Shown: positions 35,821-46,890, counted from the stretch's first letter. The stretch: 64,000 nt of DNA from Actinomadura madurae (GCF_900115095.1 NZ_FOVH01000003.1:186001-250000); one strand, 5' to 3'. The notes: generated from the letters alone by a model not told the origin. Program-made: numbers and translations.

Positions 35821-36567
35821 AGCGAGAATCCCGAGGCTCGCGACGCCGCGGCGGTACCCCGTCAGTCCGGCGCCGGCGCCACCCCCGCCGACCGGGAGGC
35901 GGCCGACCCCATCCGCGTGCTCATCGTCGACGACCACGCGCTGTTCCGCAGGGGCCTGGAGATGGTCCTCCAGGGTGAGGACGACATCGAGGTCATCGGC
36001 GAGGGCGGCGACGGGCACGAGGCCGTGGAGATGGCCGGCGACCTGCTGCCCGACGTCGTCCTGATGGACATCCGCATGCCGCGCCGCAGCGGCATCGAGG
36101 CCTGCACCGCGATCAAGGACGCCGCGCCCAGCGCGAAGATCGTCATGCTGACCATCAGCGACGAGGAGGAGGACCTCTTCGAGGCGATCAAGGCCGGCGC
36201 CAGCGGCTACCTGCTCAAGGAGATCTCCATCGACGAGGTCCCGCAGGCCGTCCGCGCCGTGCACGGCGGCCAGTCGCTGATCAGCCCGTCGATGGCGTCC
36301 AAGCTCATCACCGAGTTCGCCGCGCTGGCCAAGCGCAGCGAGGAGCGCACGCAGCAGGTCCCCGCCCCTCGCCTCACCGAGCGCGAGATGGAGGTCCTGC
36401 GCCTCGTCGCCAGGGGCCTGGGCAACCGCGAGATCGCCCGCGAGCTCTTCATCTCCGAGAACACCGTGAAGAACCACGTCCGCAACATCCTGGAGAAGCT
36501 CCAGCTCCACTCGCGCATGGAAGCCGTCGTCTACGCCGTCCGCGAAAAACTCCTAGAGATCACCTGA
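35818..36567 (+). CDS. Orphan NarL/LuxR-family response regulator
   Basis: 249 aa. A 30-residue Ala/Pro-rich N-terminal extension, a receiver with D38–D39, phosphoacceptor D84 ([13 protein letters not shown]), Thr in MLTISD and Lys in GYLLKE, then a LuxR HTH ([50 protein letters not shown]). No kinase gene is adjacent. It occupies a conserved position between hpf and secA in streptomycetes and relatives. GTG is the only start available before the receiver; see the hairpin at 35790–35810. Confidence 0.92.
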   Translation: MSENPEARDAAAVPRQSGAGATPADREAADPIRVLIVDDHALFRRGLEMVLQGEDDIEVIGEGGDGHEAVEMAGDLLPDVVLMDIRMPRRSGIEACTAIKDAAPSAKIVMLTISDEEEDLFEAIKAGASGYLLKEISIDEVPQAVRAVHGGQSLISPSMASKLITEFAALAKRSEERTQQVPAPRLTEREMEVLRLVARGLGNREIARELFISENTVKNHVRNILEKLQLHSRMEAVVYAVREKLLEIT

Positions 36568-36628
36568 CCCCACCGCAGGCGCGACCGGTAAAGCGGGTTT
36601 GTCGGTGTTGTGTCGTAGCATCGCGGGC

Positions 36629-37885
36629 GTGGTGGAACTCAGTGCGGACGTGGAACTCAGTGCGGACGTGGAACTCAGTGCGGACGTGGAACTCAGTGCG
36701 GACGAGGCGCGGCGGCTTCAGTTGCGGGCCCAGGGGTTTCTGGGGGCGTTCCCGAAGGGGGGCGTGCCGGCGGTGCTGGAGCGGCTCGGGGCCGTGCAGC
36801 TCGACACGATCTCGGTCCTGGCGCGGTCGCACGAGCTGGTCCCCTACGCGCGGCTGGGGGCGGTGGGACGGGCCAAGGTCGAGGCCGCCTACTGGGGCAA
36901 CGGGTCGGCCGATCGCGAGAGGCGTCGTCCGGAGGCGTTCGAGTACTGGGCTCACGCCGCGTCCATCATCCCGATGGCCGACTGGCCGCTGTTCGCGTTC
37001 CGCCGCCGGGCCTACGTGCGGCGGGGGTGGCGCTGGCACAAGGTCCCCGAGGGCGTCTGCGATCAGATCCGGACCCGCCTGAAGGCGGACGGGCCGCTCA
37101 CCACCAAGGAGCTCGGCGGCGCGAAGGCGAGCGCCGAGTGGTGGGACTGGAGCGACCACAAGATCGGCATCGAGTGGCTGCTCGACATCGGCGAGGTCGT
37201 GTGCGTGCAGCGGGCCGGGTGGCGCCGGGTGTACGACCTCGCCGAGCGCGCCGTCCCGCCGGAGCTGCTGGCCGAGGAGCCGGACGACGACGCCTGCCTC
37301 ACCGCCCTGGTCGCCCGGGCGGGGCGGGCGCTCGGCGTGGCCACGCGCGGCGACCTCGCCGACTACTACCGGATCAAGCAGGACCAGGTCGACGCCGTGA
37401 TCGAGGCGACCGGGCTCGTCCCGGTCGAGGTCGCCGGATGGTCGCAGCGGGCCTGGGCCGACCCGGGCGCGCTGGACGCGCCGCCCAGGGGCAGGCACGC
37501 CACCACGCTGCTGTCGCCGTTCGACTCGCTGGTCTGGGACCGCGCCCGCGCCTCGCGCGTGTTCGGCTTCGACCACCGTCTGGAGGCGTACGTGCCGAAG
37601 GGCAAGCGCGTCCACGGCTACTTCGCGATGCCGCTGCTCGCCGGGGGGCGCCTCATCGGACGGGTCGACCCCGCCAGGGAGGGGCGCACGCTCATCGCCC
37701 GCCAGGTGACCATGGAGCCGTGGGCGACGCGCACGGCCGCGCGGGCGGAGTCGTCGGTGGCGGCCCTCGCCACGGCCCTCTGGCGCGCCGCCTCGTGGGT
37801 CGGGTGCGACGACGTGCGCGTGGAGCGGACCACGCTGGCGGCCCCCCTCGTCGACGCCGCCTTGAGGGCCGCCGCTCCGGCCTGA
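36629..37885 (+). CDS. YcaQ/AlkX-like winged-helix DNA glycosylase
   Basis: 418 aa from GTG 36629. HTH_42 family: three tandem winged helices and a beta-barrel. The family includes AlkZ and YcaQ (AlkX), which unhook DNA interstrand crosslinks and excise bulky alkylated bases; AlkZ-like proteins carry a QxQ and YcaQ-like a QxD catalytic motif. Here AVQLDTISVL (QLD) points to the YcaQ-like class. Other conserved parts: EAFEYWAHAASIIP, LLSPFDSLVWDRARASRVFGFDHRLEAYVP, GYFAMPLLAGGRLIGRVDPA. The N-terminus is a VELSAD hexapeptide repeated four times, each beginning with a GTG codon. TAGCAT at 36616–36621 suggests leaderless transcription from GTG 36629. Confidence 0.85.
   Translation: MVELSADVELSADVELSADVELSADEARRLQLRAQGFLGAFPKGGVPAVLERLGAVQLDTISVLARSHELVPYARLGAVGRAKVEAAYWGNGSADRERRRPEAFEYWAHAASIIPMADWPLFAFRRRAYVRRGWRWHKVPEGVCDQIRTRLKADGPLTTKELGGAKASAEWWDWSDHKIGIEWLLDIGEVVCVQRAGWRRVYDLAERAVPPELLAEEPDDDACLTALVARAGRALGVATRGDLADYYRIKQDQVDAVIEATGLVPVEVAGWSQRAWADPGALDAPPRGRHATTLLSPFDSLVWDRARASRVFGFDHRLEAYVPKGKRVHGYFAMPLLAGGRLIGRVDPAREGRTLIARQVTMEPWATRTAARAESSVAALATALWRAASWVGCDDVRVERTTLAAPLVDAALRAAAPA
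36632..36703 (+). repeat. Four perfect 18-bp tandem repeats at the 5' end of the YcaQ-like gene
   Basis: Unit GTGGAACTCAGTGCGGAC at 36632, 36650, 36668 and 36686, without a mismatch. 18 bases is six codons, so gain or loss keeps the frame. Each copy gives a potential GTG start. Confidence 0.95.
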
Positions 37886-37890
37886 CGCGG

Positions 37891-38229
37891 TCAGCCGTGG
37901 GGGGCCTGCTGGGTGTCGGTGGCGACGGGCGTGTCGATGACCTCGCCGGCATCGCCGCCGCGGCGCTTGTCCGAGCGCGAGCCGAACAGGGAGTAGTCGA
38001 CGATTTCAGGGATGACGCGGGGGGCGTCCACGACGACGTCCGAGAACAGGTGGACCATCCAGCTGACGATCATGCCGATGACGATGACGCCCACGCCGGC
38101 GTAGAAGAGGATCCAGTTCGGGCCGAGGCAGAGCGCGACGCCGCCGACGACGAAGCCCACGAAGATGATGGTGACGGCGATCCACGAGCTCGGCCGCCCG
38201 GCGTGCGATCCGTGCGACTCTTCGGACAT
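37891..38229 (-). CDS. Small two-helix membrane protein (HGxxPAAW-like)
   Basis: 112 aa. Short His/Ser-rich start (HGSHAGRPSSWIAV) resembling the HGxxPAAW motif of a small actinobacterial family, two helices (ITIIFVGFVVGGVALCLGP-like and ILFYAGVGVIVIGMIVSWMVHLF) and a charged cytoplasmic tail. Function unknown. ATG with AGGAGGGGAGG just upstream. Convergent with the YcaQ-like gene and divergent from secA. Confidence 0.8.
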   Translation of the reverse strand: MSEESHGSHAGRPSSWIAVTIIFVGFVVGGVALCLGPNWILFYAGVGVIVIGMIVSWMVHLFSDVVVDAPRVIPEIVDYSLFGSRSDKRRGGDAGEVIDTPVATDTQQAPHG

Positions 38230-38412
38230 TGCGCCTCCCCTCCTGAGGTGTCAGTGATCCTGTCCGGGACCGGGAAGGTCAAACGGAACACGCGGTGGAT
38301 TGCGCTCCAGAGTGACCTAGACCATTCTGGGTCTGGCCTACGATGGGCATCGTACGTGTGGTGTGCGCGCCGCCTGGAGCGGTGAACCACGATCTGCAAG
38401 GAGCTTTCGAGA

Positions 38413-41292
<2,880 letters not shown>

Positions 41293-41298
41293 GGCGAC

Positions 41299-41334
41299 GC
41301 GAAAGGCCCCCCGCACCTGCGGGGGGCCTTTCGC
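41299..41334. terminator. Strong terminator between secA and the convergent gene
   Basis: Perfect 16-bp inverted repeat (GCGAAAGGCCCCCCGC) with ACCT loop, seven bases after the secA stop and four before the stop of the convergent Rv3235-type gene; the AAAGG/CCTTT base suits both directions. Confidence 0.92.
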
Positions 41335-41337
41335 ATG

Positions 41338-41811
41338 TCAGTGGGCGGTCGTCTCCAGCGCCGTGCAGCGCCACCGGCCGCGCGTGTGCTCAAGGCGCAG
41401 GGCCAGCGCGTGGACGCGCCCGGCCACGACGGCCACGGCGGCCGTCTCCGCCACACCGGGGGACGGCCGCTGCGACCGCGTCGACAGCACCTTCGGCGGG
41501 ACGATCCGCCTCCCGCGCCCGCCGGTCGGCCCGCGCCGCGCGGCCATCTCCCGGCACACGGCGGGGACGGCCACGAGCGACAGCTGATGCGCGGGACGCG
41601 TCCCTGCCAGCACCTCCACGATGAGCCGCACGGCCGCGTCGGCGACGGCTCGGACCTCGGCGTCGACCCCGTCCCCTGGCCGGACGAGCCGCAGCCCCGG
41701 CCTGCGCACCGGGTCCGGGGCGGGCCGCAGCGCCAGCGCCCCGCGCGTGGCGGGCACCGCCGGACGGTAGTGGACGAAACGAACCGCCGCGGGATCGACC
41801 GGACGTCCCAT
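41338..41811 (-). CDS. Rv3235-family (DUF6459-like) protein
   Basis: 157 aa. Conserved C-terminal half with helices VRAVADAAVRLIVEVLAGTRPAHQLSLV and the ending VHALALRLEHTRGRWRCTALE, as in the small protein encoded next to secA in mycobacteria (Rv3235) and other actinobacteria. The middle is Arg/Gly-rich. No enzymatic motif; function unknown. ATG at 41811 has a GAGG six bases upstream. Confidence 0.8.
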   Translation of the reverse strand: MGRPVDPAAVRFVHYRPAVPATRGALALRPAPDPVRRPGLRLVRPGDGVDAEVRAVADAAVRLIVEVLAGTRPAHQLSLVAVPAVCREMAARRGPTGGRGRRIVPPKVLSTRSQRPSPGVAETAAVAVVAGRVHALALRLEHTRGRWRCTALETTAH

Positions 41812-41902
41812 GCAAGCCTCCTGATCTCGTTTCGAACAGGAGCCCGGAGATCGGCCGGAAATACGTCGTGGCCGCATGAGGCCGTCCGCGGACACGGCGG
41901 CG

Positions 41903-41934
41903 CCGGAGAGCACGAAGGCCGGAGAGCACGAAGG
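41903..41934. repeat. 16-bp tandem duplication
   Basis: CCGGAGAGCACGAAGG is present twice head to tail (41903–41918, 41919–41934), directly beside the terminator hairpin of the EIIC gene. Confidence 0.85.
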
Positions 41935-41965
41935 CGGCGGGACGCGGATGCCGCGTCCCGCCGCC
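41933..41965 (-). terminator. Terminator of the dasR–EIIC transcript
   Basis: Perfect 15-bp inverted repeat (GGCGGCGGGACGCGG) with a 3-base ATG loop, about 130 bases downstream of the EIIC stop on the minus strand. Confidence 0.75.
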
Positions 41966-42093
41966 CTTCGGTGCGAGTCCCGGGCCGGGTGCGGGGAGCC
42001 CGGGACTCGTGGGAGCCGGACCGGTGCGCCGACCGGCCCGAGATGGGGCGCCGCGGCAGGGGGAGGAGGGGTCCGCGGCGCCCCGGGGGATGG

Positions 42094-43464
42094 TCAGCCC
42101 CCGGCCGGTGCGTCCTGCGTTCCGGCCGTGCCCTTCTTCCCGCCGCCCGGCTCGCTGGCCGCGAGTTCCGGGCTGGCGGCCGGGTCGGCGGCCACCGACT
42201 CCTCGCCCTCCGGTTCCCGGCCCGGCGTCGCGAAGTTGAACTTCGTGATCAGGAATCTGAAGATGAAGTAGTAGAGGAAGAAGTACAGGACGCCCATGCC
42301 GAGGATGAGCAGGAGTCCCTCGGTGTTGTCCTTGCGGGCGTTCAGCAGGAGGTCGATCAGGCCGGCGGAGAAGCCGAACCCGAGCTGGGCGCCGGCGGCC
42401 TCCAGGATGGCCATCGAGATGCCCGTGAGGATGACGTGCACCACGTACAGGACGGGCGCGACGAACATGAACGCGAACTCGATCGGCTCGGTGACGCCGG
42501 TGATGAACGCGGTGAGCGCGGCGGAGATCATGATGCCGCCGACCGCGGGACGGCGGTGCTTCGGCGCGGAGTGCCAGATCGCGAGCGCCGCGCCGGGCAG
42601 GCCGAACATCAGCACGGGGAAGAACCCGGCGAGGAAGCCGCCCGCGTCGGGGTCGCCGGCCAGGTAGCGGTTGATCTCGCCGTGCACGACGCCGTCCGGT
42701 CCCTGGTAGTCGCCGAAGACGAACCAGATGAGCGAGTTCGGGATGTGGTGCAGGCCGAACGGGAGCAGCAGCCGGTTGATGACGCCGTAGACGCCCGCGC
42801 CCGCCGCGCCGGCGCCGGTGATCCAGTTGCCGAAGTCGGTGAGCCAGCTGCCGAACACCGGCCAGACGAAGCCGATCACGATGCCGAGGGCGAGGCCCGC
42901 GACGGCGGTGATGATCGGGACGAACCGGCGCCCGCCGAAGAACGCCAGCCAGGTCGGCAGCTTGATCCGGTAGTACCGCTGGTAGAGCAGCGCCGCGATG
43001 ACGCCCATGAGGATGCCGCCGAGCACGTCCGTCGGGTTCTTGGCGCCCCAGTCGATGACCTGCGCCTGCGCGCCGTCCGTGACCTTGGTGATCAGGACGT
43101 TGCCCTGCAGCTCGTCGGTGTGCGAGAACATGATCTTGGAGACCCGGTCGAAGACCAGGTAGCCGACCACGGCCGCGAGCGCGGTGGAGCCGTCGGACTT
43201 CTTGGCGAAGCCGATCGCGACGCCGACCGCGAAGAGCAGCGGGAGGGCGGCGAACAGCGCGTTGCCGGCCTCGCCGACGATCTCGGCGACCCGGTCCCAG
43301 CCGAGGCCGTCGGCGCCCAGCATGTCGGCCTGGCCGAAGCGGAGCAGTAGCGCGGCGGCGGGCAGCACGGCGATCGGCAGCATGAGGCTGCGGCCGATCC
43401 GCTGCAGCACCGCGAGGGCGCTCGACCCTCGGCGCGGCGCGGAGTCCACTGTTGTCGCAGTCAT
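42094..43464 (-). CDS. PTS EIIC permease, GlcNAc/glucose family
   Basis: 456 aa. EIIC domain of the glucose superfamily: start IGRSLMLPIAVLPAAALLLRFGQ, GFAKKSDGSTALAAVVGYLVFD, INRLLLPFGLHHIPNSLIWF, GFFPVLMFGLPGAALAIWHSAP and GVTEPIEFAFMFVAPVLYVVH. About ten membrane helices and a 45-residue Ala/Glu/Gly tail instead of a fused EIIB. Given DasR and NagA next door, N-acetylglucosamine is the likely substrate. ATG with GGAGGAACC upstream, 21 bases after the regulator gene, so the two are co-transcribed under the dre site at 44328–44353. Confidence 0.92.
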   Translation of the reverse strand: MTATTVDSAPRRGSSALAVLQRIGRSLMLPIAVLPAAALLLRFGQADMLGADGLGWDRVAEIVGEAGNALFAALPLLFAVGVAIGFAKKSDGSTALAAVVGYLVFDRVSKIMFSHTDELQGNVLITKVTDGAQAQVIDWGAKNPTDVLGGILMGVIAALLYQRYYRIKLPTWLAFFGGRRFVPIITAVAGLALGIVIGFVWPVFGSWLTDFGNWITGAGAAGAGVYGVINRLLLPFGLHHIPNSLIWFVFGDYQGPDGVVHGEINRYLAGDPDAGGFLAGFFPVLMFGLPGAALAIWHSAPKHRRPAVGGIMISAALTAFITGVTEPIEFAFMFVAPVLYVVHVILTGISMAILEAAGAQLGFGFSAGLIDLLLNARKDNTEGLLLILGMGVLYFFLYYFIFRFLITKFNFATPGREPEGEESVAADPAASPELAASEPGGGKKGTAGTQDAPAGG

Positions 43465-43485
43465 CGCGAGGTTCCTCCTCAGGGG

Positions 43486-44226
43486 TTAGGAGTGCGGCGG
43501 GGGGTTTCCGAGGGCCGTGTGGATCTGGTAGCGGTCCGCCCTGTAGGTCGACACGCCCAGCTCGGCGCACACGCCTCCGGTGTACGAGCGGCGTTGCAGG
43601 AGCAGCACGGCACTGCCCCGGGTGATCTGCAGGTGCCTGGCGTCGGCGGCGTCGGCCAGGCTGGCGTCGATGGTCTGGTCGCCCGCGTCGAAGACGAGCC
43701 CGTAGACCGCTTCGAGGACGCCGTACAGGGAGCGGTCGGCGAGCCTGCGGTCGAGCAGGTCGGGGGCGAGGGAGGCCAGGATGTGCGCGCGTTCGAGGGC
43801 CATGGGCTCCCCGTCGGCGGTGCGCAGGCGCTCGATGACGTGGATGGCGGTGCCCGGTTCGACGTCGAAGATCCGGGCGAGGCGCGCGTCGGCGGGGACC
43901 GTCCGGCGGTCCAGGTCGATCGCGCCGGGCCGCAGCCCGCGGGCCAGCATGTCCTCGGTGAAGGAGACGAGCCGCAGCGGCATCTCGATCTTGGGCCGGG
44001 CGACGAACGTGCCCTTGCCGGGGACGCGGTAGAGCCGTCCCTCGGAGACGAGCTGGTCGACGCCCTGCCGGACGGTCATGCGGGACAGCCCGTACCGGCC
44101 GCACAGCTCGCGCTCCGAGGGGATCGGGGCGTCGACCGGCAGCTCCGCGCTCTCGATGAGGTCGAGCAGGATGGCGCGGAGCTGGAAGTACTTGGGTACC
44201 GGACTGTGCGGGTCGATCATCGTCAC
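43486..44226 (-). CDS. dasR: DasR-like GntR/HutC-family repressor
   Basis: 246 aa. N-terminal winged helix (PSERELCGRYGLSRMTVRQGVDQLVSEGRLYRVPGKGTFVA) and a C-terminal UTRA effector domain (DMLARGLRPGA, ERLRTADGEPMALERAHI, LLLQRRSYTGG). In streptomycetes DasR binds dre sites and is released by glucosamine-6-phosphate, linking GlcNAc uptake to development and antibiotics. Orthology rests on sequence type, the EIIC–dasR–nagA arrangement and two dre-like palindromes. GTG at 44226 with GAGGA upstream; ATG 44220 is an alternative. Confidence 0.88.
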   Translation of the reverse strand: MTMIDPHSPVPKYFQLRAILLDLIESAELPVDAPIPSERELCGRYGLSRMTVRQGVDQLVSEGRLYRVPGKGTFVARPKIEMPLRLVSFTEDMLARGLRPGAIDLDRRTVPADARLARIFDVEPGTAIHVIERLRTADGEPMALERAHILASLAPDLLDRRLADRSLYGVLEAVYGLVFDAGDQTIDASLADAADARHLQITRGSAVLLLQRRSYTGGVCAELGVSTYRADRYQIHTALGNPPPHS

Positions 44227-44327
44227 GAGGGTCCTCGACGGCCGGAGCCGGATCGATGGGGGTTCGCGGGTGTTCAGCGGTTCGATGGGCTGGTTGTGTG
44301 AGTTTGACGGTTTTAGATTCGGTTCGT

Positions 44328-44353
44328 ACTGGTCTAGGCCGGACTAGACCACA
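44328..44353. promoter_or_regulatory. dre-type DasR operator upstream of dasR
   Basis: ACTGGTCTAGGCCGGACTAGACCACA: arms TGGTCTAG (44330–44337) and CTAGACCA (44344–44351). It reads as two overlapping dre half-matches offset by ten bases and overlaps the −10 box of the dasR promoter, consistent with autorepression. Confidence 0.85.
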
Positions 44354-44372
44354 GCATCGAAAGGCATGTCAA
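44343..44372 (-). promoter_or_regulatory. dasR promoter
   Basis: On the minus strand TTGACA (44372–44367, perfect), 18-base spacer, TCTAGT (44348–44343). The −10 is inside the dre palindrome. Confidence 0.65.
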
Positions 44373-44594
44373 TGCACGAATTCGTAACGACCTGATCACA
44401 TGCGGACGACGCCATGATCGGGAAAGGTGCAGGTCAGCCCGGTTTTCCGGAAGGAGCGTCCGGTTCCGCCGGGTCGCCGCCCCGGTCCCGCCGGGTGCGG
44501 GGGCCGCCGGCCGAGGTCGACCGGTCCCGGGCCCTGAGGAGTTTCGGTCGACATCTTCAGCTCCATCCGATTCGTGGAGTATGGTGCGTACGAT

Positions 44595-44620
44595 ACTGGT
44601 CTAGTCCGGACTAGACCAGT
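44595..44620. promoter_or_regulatory. Perfect 26-bp dre palindrome upstream of nagA
   Basis: ACTGGTCTAGTCC followed by its exact complement GGACTAGACCAGT. It matches the dre core TGGTCTAGACCA 10/12 in two registers ten bases apart. A TACGAT (44589–44594) abuts it, so DasR here would cover the start of the nagA–ptsI transcript. Confidence 0.88.
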
Positions 44621-44674
44621 TGGGAATCCGGAGGAACGACCCCGCGATCATCGCGTCACGGAGAGTGCGCCCCC

Positions 44675-45835
44675 ATGGCATCACTGCTGATCACGGCCCA
44701 CCGCATGATCATTACCCCCGCGGGCAGTCCTACCCGTGTCGTCTCCCCGGGATACGTCCGCGTCGAGGACGGCGTCATCGCCGAGGCCGGCGAGGGACCC
44801 CCGCCCCGCACCCCGGACACCGAGCTGCCCGACGGCCTCCTCGCGCCCGGACTGGTCGACCTCCAGGTGAACGGCTTCTTCGGCCACGACATGGCCGACG
44901 CCGACGAGTCCGGCTGGCACACCGTCGTCTCCCGCCTCCCCGAGACCGGCGTGACCGCGTTCCTCCCCACCTTCATCACCGCGCCCGTAGCGAAGCAGGC
45001 CGAGTCCCTGCGGCGCGCCCGCGACCTGATCGCCGGTCTGCCCCCTGGGACGCGCGTCCTCGGCGTCCACCTCGAAGGCCCGTTCCTGTCGCAGAAGCGC
45101 AAGGGCGCGCACAACGCGGCCCACCTGACCGACCCCGAGCCCGAGGCGATCAAGACCCTGCTGGAGACCGGGCTGGTCAGGCTGGTCACGCTCGCCCCGG
45201 AGCGGAACGGCGCGCTCGACGCGATCCGCACCCTGACCGAGGCGGGCGTCCTGGTGAGCGTCGGGCACAGCGACGCCACCGCCGCGCAGGTCTCCGCCGC
45301 GGCCGACGCCGGAGCCCGCAAGGTCACCCACATCTTCAACGCGCAGAGCGGCGTCCACCACCGCGACCCGGGCGTCGCCGTGCAGGCGCTCATCGACGAC
45401 CGGCTCAGCCCCGGCCTCATCCTCGACCTGCACCACGTCTCGGCCCCGGTCGCCGAGCTGGTGTTCCGGGCCGCGGCGGGACGGGTCGTGCTCGTCACCG
45501 ACGCCGCGGCGGCCGCCGGGATGCCGCCCGGCACCTACGACCTCGGCGGCGAGCCCATCACCATGCCCGAGCAGGGCCCGCCGCTGCGCGCCGACGGCAC
45601 CATCGCCGGGTCCGGCCTCCGGCTGGACGAGGCGGTCGGCAACGCGATCGGCCTCGGCCTCGGCGAGGCCGCCCCGGTGGACGCCGCGACCCGGGTCCCG
45701 GCCGACCTGGTCGGACGTCCCGATCTCGGCCGGATCGCCCCCGGCGCCGCCGCCGACCTGGTCTGGCTGGGCCCCGGCCACCGGGCGCGTACCACATGGG
45801 TCAACGGGCAGAACGTCTTCGGAGGGGGATCATGA
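44675..45835 (+). CDS. nagA: N-acetylglucosamine-6-phosphate deacetylase
   Basis: 386 aa, normal length. Converts GlcNAc-6-P from the PTS to glucosamine-6-P, the DasR inducer. Amidohydrolase fold: GLLAPGLVDLQVNGFFGHDM, metal ligands in GVHLEGPFLS, VSVGHSDA and THIFNAQSGVHHRDPG, and the catalytic Asp in VLVTDAAAAAG. ATG has GGAGAG nine bases upstream and follows the perfect dre site. Stop overlaps the next ATG (ATGA). First gene of a seven-gene operon. Confidence 0.95.
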   Translation: MASLLITAHRMIITPAGSPTRVVSPGYVRVEDGVIAEAGEGPPPRTPDTELPDGLLAPGLVDLQVNGFFGHDMADADESGWHTVVSRLPETGVTAFLPTFITAPVAKQAESLRRARDLIAGLPPGTRVLGVHLEGPFLSQKRKGAHNAAHLTDPEPEAIKTLLETGLVRLVTLAPERNGALDAIRTLTEAGVLVSVGHSDATAAQVSAAADAGARKVTHIFNAQSGVHHRDPGVAVQALIDDRLSPGLILDLHHVSAPVAELVFRAAAGRVVLVTDAAAAAGMPPGTYDLGGEPITMPEQGPPLRADGTIAGSGLRLDEAVGNAIGLGLGEAAPVDAATRVPADLVGRPDLGRIAPGAAADLVWLGPGHRARTTWVNGQNVFGGGS

Positions 45836-46872
45836 CCAGTCAGATGCGCGCCGAGATCGGCGAGCAGCCGGACGCGCTGCGCCGGACGATCGACGCGCTC
45901 CTCCCGCGCACCGCCGACATCGCGGCGCTGGCGCGGGAGACCCGGCAGGTGCTGTTCATCGCGCGCGGCTCCTCCGACAACGCCGCGGTGTACGGGCGCT
46001 ACCTCGTGGAGGCGCACGCCGGGCGGCTGGCCACGCTCGCCGCGCCGTCCATCGCGACGACCTACCGGCGCCGGCTCGACCTGGACGGCGTGCTGGCCGT
46101 GGCGATCAGCCAGTCCGGCAAGACCGAGGAGATCGTCGAGACCCTCGACTGGGCGAAGGACTGCGGCGCCCGGACCGTCGCGGTCACCAACGGCGCCGGG
46201 TCCCCGCTCGCCGAGGCCGCCGAGGTCGCGCTGGTCACCAGCGCGGGCGAGGAGATCGCCGTCCCGGCCACCAAGACCTACACCACCCAGCTCGCCGCGC
46301 TGTCGGTGCTCGGCCTCGGCCTCGGCGCGGACGTCGCGGTGGACGAGCTGCGCCGCGTCCCCGACGAGGTCGCCCGCATGATCGCGCAGACCGAGGCGTC
46401 TCCCGCACTGCCGGAGATCGTCGAGGAGCTGGCGAAGGTCCCGGGCGCGGTGGTGTCCGGCCGCGGCATCGCGTTCGGCACCGCGCTGGAGCTGGCGCTG
46501 AAGCTCAAGGAGGCGTGCTACCTGCACGCCATGGGCCTGTCGTACGCCGACCTGCTGCACGGCCCGATCGCCGTCGTGGACGGCCAGACCCCCGCGCTGC
46601 TGGTCGCGGCGGACTCCGGCCCGACGCTGCCGGGTACCGTGGCGCTGGCCGCGCGGGTCGAGGGCGCGGGCGCCCGCGCCTTCGGCGTCGGCGGCGGCTC
46701 CGAGCTGGCGCGGGTGTGCTCGGCCGCGCTGCCGGGCCCCGGCCTGCCCGAGTGGGTGGCGCCGCTGGGGCTCATCGTCCCCGGGCAGATCATGGTCGAG
46801 AACCTGGCCCGCCGGCTCGGCGTCGACCCCGACGTCCCGCGCGGGCTGAACAAGGTCACCCAGACCGACTGA
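45832..46872 (+). CDS. SIS-domain glucosamine-6-phosphate deaminase-like protein (NagB-II type)
   Basis: 346 aa. Two SIS domains like the isomerase half of GlmS but without the glutaminase: FIARGSSDNAAVYGRYLVEA, ISQSGKTEEIVETL, and VSGRGIAFGTALELALKLKEACYLHAMGLSYADLLHGP. Such proteins (NagB-II/AgaS type) deaminate glucosamine-6-P to fructose-6-P and replace classical NagB, which is absent here. Translationally coupled to nagA by ATGA overlap. An alternative is a regulatory sugar-phosphate isomerase, but the operon supports the catabolic role. Confidence 0.85.
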   Translation: MTSQMRAEIGEQPDALRRTIDALLPRTADIAALARETRQVLFIARGSSDNAAVYGRYLVEAHAGRLATLAAPSIATTYRRRLDLDGVLAVAISQSGKTEEIVETLDWAKDCGARTVAVTNGAGSPLAEAAEVALVTSAGEEIAVPATKTYTTQLAALSVLGLGLGADVAVDELRRVPDEVARMIAQTEASPALPEIVEELAKVPGAVVSGRGIAFGTALELALKLKEACYLHAMGLSYADLLHGPIAVVDGQTPALLVAADSGPTLPGTVALAARVEGAGARAFGVGGGSELARVCSAALPGPGLPEWVAPLGLIVPGQIMVENLARRLGVDPDVPRGLNKVTQTD

Positions 46873-46890
46873 GAGAAGAGAGAAGCCAGC

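Larger units (their letters stand above)
44227..44674. other. dasR–nagA divergent control region
   Basis: 448 bases. Contains two dre-type palindromes (44328–44353 and 44595–44620) and a strong promoter for dasR. The middle (44400–44570) is GC-rich with no recognisable element; the 66-codon open frame at 44414–44614 has no ribosome site and is not counted as a gene. Confidence 0.6.

Noticed and set aside
36632..36703. Tandem repeats as CRISPR or mobile-element end
   Set aside because: Repeats are contiguous without spacers and lie in frame within a coding start.
44414..44614. 66-codon frame between dasR and nagA
   Set aside because: It runs through the dre operator, lacks a ribosome site and has random-looking composition.
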